From positions 3,970,342 through 4,034,341 of the forward strand of contig JYIP02000007.1 of assembly GCA_001051155.2 (NCBI GenBank): a DNA stretch of 64,000 nucleotides, read 5' to 3'. The translations under genes were made by a program, and so were the position numbers. Shown piece after piece: positions 10,978-22,199 of the stretch. The stretch is from Chrysoporthe austroafricana. Its lineage: Eukaryota > Ascomycota > Sordariomycetes > Diaporthales > Cryphonectriaceae. Positions within the stretch are counted from its first letter, which is position 1. Each line of letters starts with the position of its first letter. Below the pieces are notes generated by a model. That model saw only the letters and a list, made by a program, of their open reading frames with translations, searched no databases and was not told the origin of the DNA.

Positions 10978-11765
10978 GACGGAGCGCAGCAAAGAGAATC
11001 GTCGAGCTCGCGATCTCGTTGAACGACGGGTCTGAGAGGGCTCGCCCTTTTATGATACATTGTCTCCGCAAGCGGAACCAGATAAATCTGCGGCACCGTC
11101 GTCGGCGCCAATCGCTCGGATTTCCGACAGGCAGTGTTTAGCCGATGATACGGCAAACGCCAGTGCCGGTAGCGAGTAATAAGCCGGCGGGGCTCGGTGA
11201 CTAACGGTAATAAACCAAGCACCAAATCCCAAGCGGAGGGTATTGATGGGGGAGGGAGGCTACTGTATGCTTTAGAGCGCACCCACTCATCTTGAGCACT
11301 CTTATGCATGGCAATCCCGCACCTCGCCGCTTGTTAGACGCGAGTTCTTATGTCTTTGGTCCTAAATGCGCTGGCATTAAGACTGAGGGATACTTGATGC
11401 AGTCGTAGAACTTTGTAGATAATATTTCCATAAAACAAAGTCGCATCAATGTCTTAGTCTAATATCCTTGTCTAATCGCTGCTGAGACGCGCGCAAAGTT
11501 TTGGATAAAAAGGGCATTATGGTCATAATTGACGTAGACTAAAAGGTAAATTATGCTCGTGGACCACAAACCACTGATGCCCGTCGAAAATACTTAAATT
11601 CTGTAGTAGCATTGTACCTCCACCGCACTAAGTCGGCTCCGTTGACGAAAAGCATGTTGGTAGGGGACAATAGGCTATAGAGACCGCTTCGATGGCCTTT
11701 CAATTAATCAACCATTCCTCAAACGCATGGCATCCCCATAGGTGGCCACCTAGTCAATCAAATAT
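10978..11765. other. Spacer between sulfatase start and transporter 3' end
   Basis: The first 350 bp are GC-balanced and could hold the sulfatase promoter. From 11330 on it is AT-rich, with no gene recognised. Confidence 0.4.
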
Positions 11766-13370
11766 TTACATGTTGAAGCGTTTTCTCGGGACGAAAGAAG
11801 CACCGCTCTCTTCGGACTGGGACTGCAACAACGCTTGCTGTCGAGCCAATATCTTATTGCCCCACCAGTACTGTGCTACTTGGATCAGAACGACGGCGAT
11901 GGCAGCCGCGTAGATTGCGAGGACCGCGGTAAACCCATTTCGATATTGCGGCGCATCTGAGGCTTTGAATAGCTGCTGGCCAAGAAGACCACCGATATTG
12001 CTCCCGATCACGCACATTGCCAGGGAGATGCCTCGCGACTTGGGATCTTCAGCGTTTGTGCTGCTCCAGGCGTTGTTGATGGGTTGCACGATGAGCTGGC
12101 CGGCAATCAGCATGATGAATATGCCGTACATGGTCCACTTATTTGGGGAGGCCTCCAAGCGCAGGTCGTAGAACACCCCCGCGAAGACGCAGCACCACAC
12201 GAAGGTCAAAAGACAAGAGAGTGAGAAGAGCTTGGTCTTCTGGGTCAGAAACGCCAGCCCGGCTGCGAAGACAACGGCAATGTAGTACCCGACCGAGATA
12301 AGCGCATTCGCTTCCACCTTGCCCAGGAGTTTGATAATGGTGGGACCAAAGGTAGACATGCCGCCAGCGGGGATTAAGCCAACGAGATTGATGATGAGGT
12401 GCATCCAGATACGCCCGTTGCTGAAAACCCTGACCCAGTCTTTAGCTGAGTACTGCGGGTTGCTTTCCCACTCCGGTGCGTCCAAGAGCAACCTGGTCGT
12501 CATGATATGTCGCTCCCGGCTCGTGAATAGGTTGAAGAGCCTGTGGAGTGGCTGAGTCTGTGCCGGATTGTTAGGGAGTAGGGAAACCATGACAAGGGCG
12601 AAGGCAAATGTGAGTACTCCGTCAACTTCGCACGAGGTTAGCTCGGGTGGCTTTTAAAGGAACATGGAGTTGCTTCACATACTCATGAACAGCCATCTCC
12701 ATCCAGCCCATCCGGTAGCGCCGTTCATGGAAAGGATGCCGGCAGCGATGAGCGCGCTAGTACCCGCAGCAATGTAGTTGCCGAAGTAGAAAAATGCAAA
12801 CCGGACGCCACTCTCCTTTCTTGTATAGAAGGTCGAGAGCATGTACATCGCACCGGGGATGAAGCCACCTTCAAAGGTACCGAGGAGAAACCGGGTCGCA
12901 TAGTAGGAAGTTTTATTCGTAATGAAACTCTGAAAGGTGGCTATGACTGACCAGCATATCATCTGAGAGAGGAGCCATGGCTGGGGCCCAGTCTTTTGCA
13001 GTATGAGATTGGAGGGGATTTCAAAAATTACGATGCCCGCAAGCTGAAGTTGATTTCCGAAGGCTGCCTCGTCCGATGTGATGCCGAGGTCAGTGAGGAT
13101 TGTGTCAGTGAGGGCATTGCTGAGGTTGCCGCGGTCGCACTAGAGCAAAAAGAAAGAAAGTATGAGCAGGGGCAGCAACAACAGATCGAGCCTGGTGCCT
13201 TGTCAGCTCAAGCAAAGATGAGTTGCTTCCCGGGTCAGTCCGACTCACTTCAAAACCGTCCGGCGCTCCTCCTGGGCGCTCCTGTCGGCGGCCACTACCT
13301 CGCCGGTCTGAACGCAGGCTGTGAGCTCTGTAGAATTCCTCTGCTTCGTATCTGAGGATGTGGACTTCAT
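11766..13370 (-). pseudogene. MFS anion:cation symporter (Dal5/allantoate permease-like), nonsense codon in helix 1
   Basis: Exons 13370-13249, 13191-12683 and 12625-11766 are joined by two 57-nt introns (GTGAGT, GTATGT), with phases and total length (497 codons) all fitting. The start is MKSTSSDTKQ. Helix 1 reads LDLLLLPLLILSFFLL, then TAG at 13142-13140, then CDRGNLSNAL, the family hallmark after helix 1. Later hallmarks are intact: ATRFLLGTFEGGFIPG, GWAGWRWLFM joined to IDGVLTF, and the C-terminal half with six helices. The TAG is the only lesion I see. An alternative acceptor at the same TAG was considered but would delete helix 1. Relatives import sulfate, choline-sulfate, allantoate or vitamins; the substrate cannot be told. 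Confidence 0.85.
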
Positions 13371-14164
13371 TTTAAAGGACTTGATGGGGACAAACGACCA
13401 AGTGTCTTTCCAATTTGGAACTTTACGGAAGCTCTTCGTCTCGCTCCGCACTCCTTTTATGATATTTGCACTCGAGCTGATTTTGATAATCGTGTCGGTC
13501 GACCAAGTCCGGGTCCTAGAGTAGGAATCCAGGTAACAGTGGGCAATTAGTCCTCACAGTCAGTCTAACGAACTGGTGGTCAGGACGGTTGCTGCGTGGT
13601 CCATAAGATAGCCGGTAGAAGATCCACAATAGATTGCCGGTCTAATGAGGCCTACCAGATAGCCAGTTTCTACAATAGGTAGCCAGTCTGATAATGTCCA
13701 CCGGATAGCCCGTAAACATGGCCAATCATGGGCTGCGAGCGGTTTGTTCCGGGTAATCCACAATATTCCAATTCCAGCCTCTATCTTCTTTGCAAATGAC
13801 CAGATTTACAAGGACAAGTACAGCCAGACGCGCTAGGCCTGCAGAGCATTACTACTAGAGGAGAAGGATAGTGCCGGAAGAACTGTCTCATTTGGTTGTG
13901 CAAGGCGTCACAGTGAGAGAGAAAAAAAAAGTGTACCGGGTAACGTGGAGCCAGTGTACTTGCTCTCTATATCGTTGGCTCGCATGATCGATCGAGACAG
14001 CCAGTTGGCCGCTTTGGGGTACCTGAATCACTTAAGAGACTCTAAAACCCAGACAATCCAACGAGGTAACCAATAGAATGATACAGTTGTAGAAGTGGCT
14101 GCAGGTCTGTTAGCATATCCCCCGCAGCTTATCCATTCAATGCGCAGTCAGTTTCATAAATGGG
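13371..14164. other. Spacer with imperfect short tandem repeats
   Basis: Between about 13600 and 13720 a degenerate GATAGCCGGT/ATAGCCAGT motif recurs five to six times at irregular spacing. No gene is seen. The part next to 13370 would be the transporter promoter. Confidence 0.4.
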
Positions 14165-14500
14165 CGGTCATCCAGACCCTGACCCGTAACACACAAGATG
14201 TCTGCCGTCGCCGCAGCCGCCTGGGGTCGCTGTTTTGCAGCGATCTTTGGGTCGCGCGTACAAACGGGTTCGCGAGGGCAATTTCAGAGAACGGCGCGGC
14301 CGAGGTCGCTGCGGCTGACAAGGCCCCGGCCGTGACCATAACGGCGGAGGAGGGCGCGCGGCCGTAGCTATAATACGGCGGAGAAGGGTCCGGCCGGTGC
14401 TGCGTCGACGGCTGTCGTCTGGCGCGTGGAAGCCTGGCCAAAGTCTGCCAACAAGGGAGCCAAAAGTTTAACATGAGGGCAAATATAAGAGGCATAAATC
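14165..14500 (-). repeat. Dispersed ~250-bp repeat, copy B (inverted, with an insertion)
   Basis: Reverse-complement match to copy A. It shares the GTCACGGCCGGGGCCTTGTC block and the CAGACTTTGGCCAGGCTTCC block. It is longer than A because of extra sequence in the middle. With copy C it also shares a flanking GGCCGCGCA segment, so B and C are more similar to each other at that end. Confidence 0.7.
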
Positions 14501-14606
14501 CAGAGACCCGCAGGGCTACTGGCCGCGCATGTGGCAAGCACCGCGCCACGTTCATACATATACATATATATACTGCTCCTGCTGCCGCGGCACGGGGCAC
14601 GTACCG

Positions 14607-14630
14607 ACAGACAGACAGACAGACAGACCA
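14607..14630 (+). repeat. GACA tetranucleotide microsatellite
   Basis: Five to six copies of GACA/CAGA in tandem, between repeat copy B and the P450 3' end. Confidence 0.8.
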
Positions 14631-14762
14631 GTACCACACCCCCGCGAGTCGAAATTCTTTAGGCATCATATATTCGCATCGTGTATCCTATTCAACATAA
14701 GCATAATATGGAACATAACCATCCCCAGCTGGATAAACATGTGGCTGAAGACCCCAGCTCAC

Positions 14763-16666
14763 TCACTTCTCTGGGGTATATGTACTAAACACCATCCCCT
14801 TCGGAACTTCCTTCCACTGCATGTGTGCGTCGAGCAGCGGCAGACACTCCTCCCACTCCTCCCGGATCCTCCGGGCATGGTGCTCGCTGCGCGGGGTCAC
14901 CCGCGCCCGGAACGGCTGCGGGAGCACAAACATACCTTCCGTCAGCTTGTCGATGTCCGGCGTCACCTCCTTGCCGTCCGCGTCAACGGGCTTGTTGAAA
15001 TCAAATCCCCAGAGCATCCTGGCAATTCCCAAGAACAGCGATCTCTCTGCGATGTGCATGCCCTGGCAGACGCGGCGGCCCGCGCCGAAGATGAAGTGGT
15101 CGCGCTTGGACGGGTCGATGTTCGCAGCAGCCTCGCTCGCCGTCTGGAAGTCATCGGCGTAGCGGGATGGGTCGAAGGCGCGGGGGTTGGGATGGCGCTT
15201 TGGGTCCATGTGGATCGCCCTGGTGAGAGACAGCCGTGTCAATCAATATATTGCTTCGGCACGAGCTTGAGGGGGGGGGGGCCTACCAGACGTTCCAGAC
15301 CACGCTGGCCCCCTTCGGTATCTTGTAGCCCATATACTCATCGTCCCTGGTCACAGCATGTGGGACGCCGAGGACAACCGTGGGCATCCATCTCAGGCTT
15401 TCCTTGACGCAGCCACGGATATACTGCAAGTTCGGCTCGTCTTCCATCGTCGGTAGACGATCTCCGCAGACCCGGTCGATCTCCTCCTGAGCCTTCTTCT
15501 GGACCTCGGGGAAGACAACCATGGCCTGGACAAATCCCACAAGGGTCGCGGCGGTGGTGTCAGAGCCAGCCTCCAGAAGAGAGCCGCTTGTATATCCTGC
15601 GAGGTCGTCCGAGAACCCCTCATGATCCTGGGCCTTGACCAGGTCGATACAAAAGCATGGCTACGCGTCGTTAACAAGTCGGGCTCTTACATATCTTGTT
15701 GTAATTGAATACCTTTGCAGTGCCATTCTTAATGGCCTTTTTCACATTCATCCAGTGCCCTACATAAAGCTCCTTTTCGTGCTGGTGCAGCTCTTTTGCA
15801 TAGCGCCGCAGTGGGAGAAGGGCATCCGGCAGCCGCTTGAACACGGGGAAAAGGTCAAGAAGTGCCGCGGTGGTCGTTCCCATGATCTCAGAGAACTTCT
15901 CAAACCCCTACGGAGGGAGGTATGAGCGCAGCCCGTAGTGTTGCGACATAGAAGGGATGGGTTTACCTCAAAGAGCTGCTTCAGCTTTGGGTCCTCAGTG
16001 CTAATAGTACGAAACCCGAATACCATCTGTGTGGTGAGTGAGTTTGTATATCGTCTGATGTGGTCCACGAAGGCCTCGGGCTGGTCGAGCATGCCGCAGA
16101 GCATCTGCTTGTTTTCCAGGTCCTGGTACGGCACATAGGACTTGGCTGCTTTGACGTTGAGGATCCTGTGTATCATCTTCCGGATCATCCGCCACGTGTC
16201 GCCATATTCCTGGAGAAAGTGTTATTTTAAAGAAATAAATGATCAGCACGACACCAGGAGAAGTCGCCGGTTACCATGAGGAGGACCCGGAGGCCACCGC
16301 TGACGACCTGGCCCATATACATCTCCGGGCGAGAGGAGTAGATGGTGCTGCGCTGATCTAGCAGGTCCCTGACTGTTTTGTCGGAAGAGAGAACGATCAT
16401 GACCTTGGTTCCGATGATAAGTGAATAGATCGGGCTTGGAAGCATTAGTGACCGGTAGTGGATAATCTGTAGTCACTGGGGTCTGACCCGTATTCCTCGG
16501 CCCACTTCTGAAATTGGATATGCCCATCCTTCCTGGGCATCTGGTGCAGATTTCCAATCAGAGGGAGCGTGGGAGGACCTGGAGGATACGATGACGGCCG
16601 ACGTCCAATAGTGCAAAGCCCATATAGGACCATGGCCAACACAATAGAGAATATAAGCAGTATCAT
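14763..16666 (-). CDS. Cytochrome P450 monooxygenase (535 aa)
   Basis: Six exons: 16666-16488, 16434-16275, 16209-15967, 15907-15713, 15660-15287 and 15219-14763. All introns are 52-67 nt and GT-AG, phases agree, and the total is exactly 536 codons. The N-terminus is a membrane anchor (LLIFSIVLAMVLYGL) followed by the proline hinge PPGPPTLPLIGN. The I-helix has AGSDTT, the K-helix has ESLR, and the haem loop is FGAGRRVCQG with Cys as the fifth ligand. It is expected at the ER membrane and needs a P450 reductase. N-terminus and loop resemble fungal secondary-metabolite P450s, but the substrate is unknown. It is the only enzyme between 9.6 and 24 kb without visible lesions, and lies between the broken transporter and the broken pyranose oxidase. 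Confidence 0.9.
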
Positions 16667-17156
16667 ATTTTGTTGTTTCTACTACTGCTCTGTGAGAGTT
16701 AGGGTTGAATATAGATCAACCGGGAAAAGTGCTTATTGGGGGCGGGGGACAGCTGAAATACTCGAGTTCACGCCAGGTCTGGACGCAGGTATTGCGAATT
16801 CCAAAAGCCAAGTTGTTCATATCTGGCTTCCAGCTGTTGATAGGATATTGAAGCGAAGACCTACCAAGAGATCAGCCCTCTTCCTTACTACGTCGGGACG
16901 GGAGAGTTCGGACTATTGTTGACTATTCTGTTGGCCTGACTCAGCGCGTAGGCAGATCATAGGAACAAGGGGGTCAGGCTGCATATTCCACATTGGCTCG
17001 GATCCGGCATCCGGAGCGGGGCCGCGGCTCTCACGTCAGAAAATACAAAACCGAGGGTTGGAACGAGAGCAGGACTGGCGACCCTCCTTGCCCACGCACC
17101 CACCACACCAGGTGGAGTGCCACCAGTCAAACGCACCCGCATCCCACCACCACGCA
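16667..17156. other. Spacer upstream of the P450
   Basis: Contains the presumed P450 promoter. No gene is recognised. Confidence 0.35.
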
Positions 17157-17385
17157 CGCATCCAGACCCTAAACCGTAAGACGCACCGCGCGTACAACCG
17201 AGTTCGGGAGGCAACAGAGCACGGCGCGGCCGAAGTCGCAGCGGCTGACAAGGCCCCGGCCGTGACCATAACGGCTGCGAAGGGCCCGGCTTGTCGTCTG
17301 GCGCGTGGAAGCCTGGGCAAAGTCTGCCGACAAGGGAACAAAAAGTTTAGCATGCGGGCGAATACAAGAGGCATATGTCCGGGGC
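17157..17385 (-). repeat. Dispersed ~250-bp repeat, copy C (inverted)
   Basis: Reverse-complement match to copy A over its ends, lacking the CAGCCGTCGACGCAGCC part of A. It directly abuts the kinase C-lobe fragment that follows, so it may mark the breakpoint that truncated it. Confidence 0.7.
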
Positions 17386-17397
17386 TGCTGGCCGCGC

Positions 17398-17877
17398 ACT
17401 TTCGGAATGCGGGAATGGACACAGCTGATGTCCAGCCCTGACAACCACCGGCAGGTCCTCGAATACCTCGCAGGCCTCCAGGGCTGGATGCCCGACAGCC
17501 TGAAGGCCCTTCTCCGCTCCATGCTGGCATGGGATCCCGCCGAGCGGCCGACGGCGGAACAGGCCCTGGTGGATGAAGTCTGGGAACAGGTAGCGGCGGC
17601 TCGGCCCGCCCCCGTGGCCGAGACCCAGGGTGAGAGCTCTGGGCAGGGCCCGAGCAGCAGCACCGCGGCGAGGCTGCGACGGTCTGGCGGAATGGCTCCG
17701 TCTGGCTCGGGCAGGGTGAGCAAGACGGCACGGAGGTCGGATGCGCCACCTCTGTCTGGGAGCAGCAGGATACCGAGATCAAACCCTTCTGGCTCGGGGG
17801 AGCAGAAGATGAGAAGGCTTCTAGAGAGGGGTCCCTGCTTTCACCGCCGCCTGCAGAGGCTGGTAATTGATAAGTAG
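17398..17877 (+). pseudogene. Protein kinase C-lobe fragment, relative of the 52-53.7 kb kinase
   Basis: The frame encodes NHRQVLEYLAGLQGWMPDSL, then LLRSMLAWDPAERPTAEQAL and DEVWEQ, followed by a Ser/Gly-rich tail with RRSGGMAPSGSG. The intact kinase at 52038-53705 ends with the same order (HRRHLRALEHLARLQDRMP, LLRTMLAWDPAERPTAEEAL, DEVWGE, RQRSGGMSPSSG). Only subdomains X-XI and the tail are present; everything catalytic is missing upstream, where the dispersed repeat sits. It is therefore a truncated duplicate. Nothing suggests it is expressed. Confidence 0.8.
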
Positions 17878-19080
17878 CGCGTCGCACATGAATGGTATCT
17901 TTTTCCATACCCTGCTGTCTGGCTGAGACATAAGCACAGCCGAAGTGGGCACCCCTCATCTCTGCAGCTCCTGCTGCAGAACGATTCACAGCCGATGTCC
18001 ATGAGCGGAGCGCGGATGGCAGCCGCTACGCTGCAACGACTGGATCCATGACGATCTTGGGCATACGCTTAGATCTGCCATGTTTAGAGAATGAACAAAT
18101 GTTTGACGTGAAGCTAAAGTGATAAACGGTCCGTTAGCGGCTGGCTCTCGCCGCCAGCGGAAAAGAGCCCTTGCCTGCGGCCGGCCTGGCTACTACGGCG
18201 TCCCAAGTGAAACTGCTCATCTACCTTGTTCACCAAGCCAAGCTTAGACTCTTCTCATTGGCAACTTCTATCACCGCGCTCAGTAGCTAAGAGTTCATCA
18301 CTCAAGATTGGAGAACCTAATCCGAGGTGGTGGAACTCAGGAGAGAGACTAGGAGACGACTCCGCACCCACACACAGCACTCATCAAGGCTGCGCTGCGC
18401 TGCGCTGCCTGCTACACATGCCCGCCCGCGCACAGCAGGCAGACAAACCTGCAGCGTACGACGCCCTCGCCAATCGAAACCATCCGGATGCACCCGAGAC
18501 TGTATCATGCTACACCATGCAACGTGCTAGACGCGGTTCCGAGGGGCGGCGAGGGCAGCGACGTTGTGCATCTAGACAGGATGCGCAAGTCTGCTGTGCT
18601 CGTGTCTGTGCTCGTGTCATGCTCGAGAAGGCCGTATGCTCGCTTCTCCGTAGGGCTAGCGGTAGAGTGCGTGCCCTTTCCCTGCCCCCCCCCCCTTCTT
18701 TCCTATGCCCTACCTGCCACTCATTTTTTCTGTTCCTAAGCCCATGTGTGGTAGAGGGTACCAGTGTTTTCAATACAGGAGCCTCGAGAATCGCCAGTGG
18801 AGCAGCTGCATTCCTGTGCAGAGGCAGCTCGAAATCTTCCACCAGCCACCAGACGTCCCGATTATACCAGGAAAATTGACCTCGAGGAACGAGCTTCGAG
18901 TGCTACTTGTGGCATGAGCTTAGGCTTAAGCTGATGACGGCTCTGCGCACATTTACACGCAGATGCCAGCTCCGGGAGGAAACACAATGAGACAGAAAAA
19001 AGAGGGCTGTGAATTAACATAGATCAATCTAGTAGCGAGCCCTTGAATCTCAAATTACAGATGCTGCATTCTTGAATATA
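17878..19080. other. Spacer, no supported gene
   Basis: A 217-codon plus-strand frame (18226-18879) spans the dispersed repeat and low-complexity sequence and is not believable as a gene. Confidence 0.4.
18536..18690 (+). repeat. Short dispersed repeat, copy 2
   Basis: Matches 6140-6275: GGGCGGCGAG, GTGCATCTAGACAGGATGCG, AAGTCTGCTGTGCTCGTGT and a downstream GTGCCCTTTCC before a C-run. Confidence 0.5.
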
Positions 19081-21631
19081 TCAATGCCCTTCCACTTCGA
19101 ACTCCCTGAGGATCCGGTTGGCTCCAGAAATCGCATGACAAGCGGTAGTCAAGGTCGGATTACACGCATTCCTAGTTGGGATGACACCACAACCACCCAA
19201 ATACAGGTTGCTCAACCCCCAAACCAGCCCATCTCTGTTGACGACGCTGGTCTGTTTGGTCGCCTCGAGGTCGACGTGGCCCTTTTGGCCCTTATAGGAA
19301 ACCCCCTTTCCTGCGCGGTACGTACCGCAGACTGGATACTAAGTATCAGCGACTTGTTCATATTACTGGGTAGCCAGGTCCAAGTGTACTGCTGGTCAAC
19401 TGCTGAGTATGATTTGTGTTCCTGCAATTTGGCTGAGACTGTAGGGAATGCTAGGGAAGAAAGGCAGAAGTGAACTGAAGTAGAAGCTGATGAGCACGCA
19501 CCGTGGAGGGCTAAGCCGGGTGCAAGATGGCGCGGCTCTGAGCCTGGGAGGAAGCCACCTAGGGAGGTGGCTACATTAACCATACTGCGATCATGTAGTT
19601 AGCAGTACTGCTCTACATTTCGATGTTGATGGGACGATTCGAAGAGGTATGGACCAATACATGGAGGACGGCCACAGCACCCGGTCCACGTGTGTAAAAA
19701 CATATACGACTTACTCTCGCATCATGCGTTGGAACGAGCGACATCGCGCTCGCCGAGAGAGAACCAGAACGTTGGCTACGAGATTTCCATTCGAGATCAG
19801 CAATCATTCTTGGATTCATATGCAGTGAGATGAAATCTTCTCACCTGCGCCATCCCAAAGCCATCCCTCCTGGTGGCGCTATGCGTGACCCTGTTGTGCT
19901 CGTTGGGGTTCGTATAGCCGAAGAAGCGCAGGTCCACGATCAGGCGCTGGTCAACGTCGGCCGGGACCTCGCCATAGCCGAAGGCATCACGATGGATCTG
20001 CGTGTGCCAGGGGTACTTCTCGGAGAAAGGTGTATACACATTAGGGTCGAGGTCGTCAAAAGGGAATGGTAGGGGGTCATCCGGGTGTTTGTTCTTGTGC
20101 TCGTTCACAGCATTTCGGATCTTGTCCTCGCCCGGTTCGTCAAGGTCGCCTGGGTTCTTGCTGACTCTCTCCACGTGCTCCTTCTTCAGGACAACCTGGC
20201 AGAAGGTCATGGTCTACTCCGTCAGATATCTCCCCTGCGAGGTCCCATGTTAGCGTGAGGCCAGAAAAATGGAATCTACTTTTACGACTACGTCGCAGAT
20301 ATATAGCACGGGCAGGACCTTACAAGAGCTGGTAGGTACTGTGATCCGATGCGACCCTTGTCGTCCTCCTTTTCAAGACCACTCTTGAACAGAGACTTGG
20401 CCACGATGCCCGCAGTCAGGACAGCACTACCACAGATGATGTATTTCTTGGCGTCGACGAGGAATTTCTCTTCGGTCTCGAGGTCGACAATAATGGCGCC
20501 CTTCACGGCGCCATCCTCGATCATCATCACGTCCAGCTGCGTCTGTGGCAATACGGTGAACGTTCGATCTCTGCAGCCGACCTTATCCGTGATACCCGGC
20601 CTGGACAGCTCTTCGCCCAGGATGGTAGCCGTACAGGACCATTGGATGTGATTCTTTCTCCTCCCGGGCTTGCAGGCCAGTGGCATGGACATGACCTCGC
20701 GATCCGCAGGGCCAGGTCCGCTGACGCTGAAAGCCTCCAACAGGTCTGTCGCCACCAGTCGGTGGCGTACCGAGTCTTCGAAAGGAGTGCTGTTGGTATC
20801 GAAGAGAATCTCGGCCTCCTCGTACAGGTGTTCCCACTCATCGCCTGTGAAGAGATCTGAGCGCTCCCGAAAGCCCTTGTCTGGGTTTTGATCGTCCTTG
20901 AAGACCTCGGGATACTGTCGTGGAGTGCAGCATGTCCAGTGAGAAGCCATACCACCAACAGTGCGCGTGGCGGCACTTGCCGCGAGATTATAATCAGGGT
21001 CTTGCTCTGGATTCTGCCCGTTGAGGATGAACTTTGGTTTGTTCGGGACCTCATCGCTGCAAAGTTGCGTAGTCCATGAAGATTCTAGAGGCAATCGAGT
21101 GGATGGCTGTGCCACTGGCACGGACAGAGGGTTGAGTTCGCCCTGGGGTCATTGCGTTTAGCAGCAGCACTCTGTTATTTGAGATTGGCACACTGTCTTA
21201 CACGGATGATACTATTGCGAATTAGCTATGATACAAGGCAATGGACTTGACGAGTGAGCTTACTTGGTGAAGAGGCTGATGTCTTTCTGCACCGCCACAT
21301 TGTTCTTACGATGATCCCCGACACGCTTAGATGATCTAAAAGGAGAGAGAAGGTCATCAAATCGGCTATAGTTTCACATTGTTCTTAACGACCTGTGTGT
21401 GTTGAGGACATACTGTTCTCCCATGTCAATCATCAGCACTTTTCTGTTGCCATCAACTAGCTTCCGAGCGAAGACAGCACCTATAGGACCGGATCCGACA
21501 ACAAGGACATCTGGACTGTAGACTTTGTCCGGATCCTGCCTCAAGAGGTTGATTGTCTCCTTAAGTTGCTCCTTTGGCGTCAGCGGAAGCCCTTCGCCTG
21601 GGTGGCCAACGAGCGGAGTTGACGCGGACAT
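19081..21631 (-). pseudogene. Pyranose 2-oxidase (GMC family), nonsense codon and frameshift
   Basis: Eight exons: 21631-21414, 21335-21264, 21211-21202, 21142-20324, 20234-19845, 19775-19715, 19584-19502 and 19331-19081. With one base added in exon 6 the sum is exactly 635 codons, normal for the family. The FAD Rossmann motif VVGSGPIGAVFA, the flavin-attachment region GGMASHWTCCTP, the RLIVDLRFFGYT strand and the C-terminal LYLGGCGVIPT with NPTLT identify it. Lesions: TAG at 20216-20214 in YLTE-stop-TMTFCQVVLK, where family members usually have Gln; and exon 6 is one base short, so SLGERDVARSNA runs into TGA instead of MMRDMVNVATSLGG. The enzyme would oxidise glucose at C2 to glucosone, making H2O2. 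The start lies 690 bp from, and divergent to, the dehydratase relic. In this state it should be non-functional. Confidence 0.88.
21202..21211 (-). other. 10-nt microexon of the pyranose oxidase gene
   Basis: Ten bases (TATCATCCGT) lie between a 52-nt intron (21263-21212) and a 59-nt intron (21201-21143), both GT-AG with branch-like CTAAT/CTAAAC. Including them restores phase and gives LFTNIIRGELNPLSVPV, the expected family sequence. Skipping them breaks the frame. Confidence 0.75.
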
Positions 21632-22024
21632 GGTTGACAGGTCTTCTCGGTTTCCGGGACTTGATGAGACACTGGCTTGCAGCTCAGCTGAGAAAGATAA
21701 TCTCCTCCTGAGAAGAGCTTGGTTTCAGGATGCTTCCGAGGGCAGCCTAGATATCCAGGCAAGCGCTTCTTACAGTTGTCCCTATGAGGCGGGCCTCCTC
21801 AATTTTCAATGCTAGAGCCCGACAAGCCATACTGAATTCTAGGGGCCTTTTTACCCAATCGCTAACTTACCGGTGTGCCATGTCCTGCATTTCAGCTTAC
21901 TACCACACAGGAATCTCGGTTGTCTTATTGTTGCACCCTCGTCCCATTGGCTCAAACATCTCCTCAGAATGTCGATCTCAGAGATGACATTTTTCCAGGC
22001 AAAGTCCCAACAAAAAACGCGGGT

Positions 22025-22150
22025 ACTAACAACCTTCCTGTCCTCCCTGTCCTCTCCTGTCCTCCCTGTCCTCCCTCTCCTGTCCTCCCTGTCCTCCCTG
22101 TCCGGTCTTCTCTGTCCGGTCTTTTCTGTCCTCCCTGCCCTCCCTCTTCT
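22025..22150 (+). repeat. CTGTCCTCC-type minisatellite
   Basis: About twelve degenerate copies of a 9-bp pyrimidine-rich unit (CTGTCCTCC, with CTGTCCGGT variants), lying where the 5' part of the dehydratase gene should be. Confidence 0.8.
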
Positions 22151-22199
22151 TCCTAATATACGTACTCTCCTTGCTCCTACCCGGATTAGTAAGGGTTGA

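Noticed and set aside
13140..13191. Using the pyrimidine-rich stretch ending in the TAG at 13140 as the 3' splice site of the transporter's first intron
   Set aside because: It would remove the clearly helix-like LDLLLLPLLILSFFLL and gives the wrong phase, whereas the CACCAG acceptor at 13192 fits phase and family.
17036..17989. 317-codon minus-strand open frame
   Set aside because: It runs antisense through the kinase fragment and the dispersed repeat; no domain and biased composition.
18226..18879. 217-codon plus-strand frame
   Set aside because: Spans a dispersed repeat and a C-run; composition is not protein-like.
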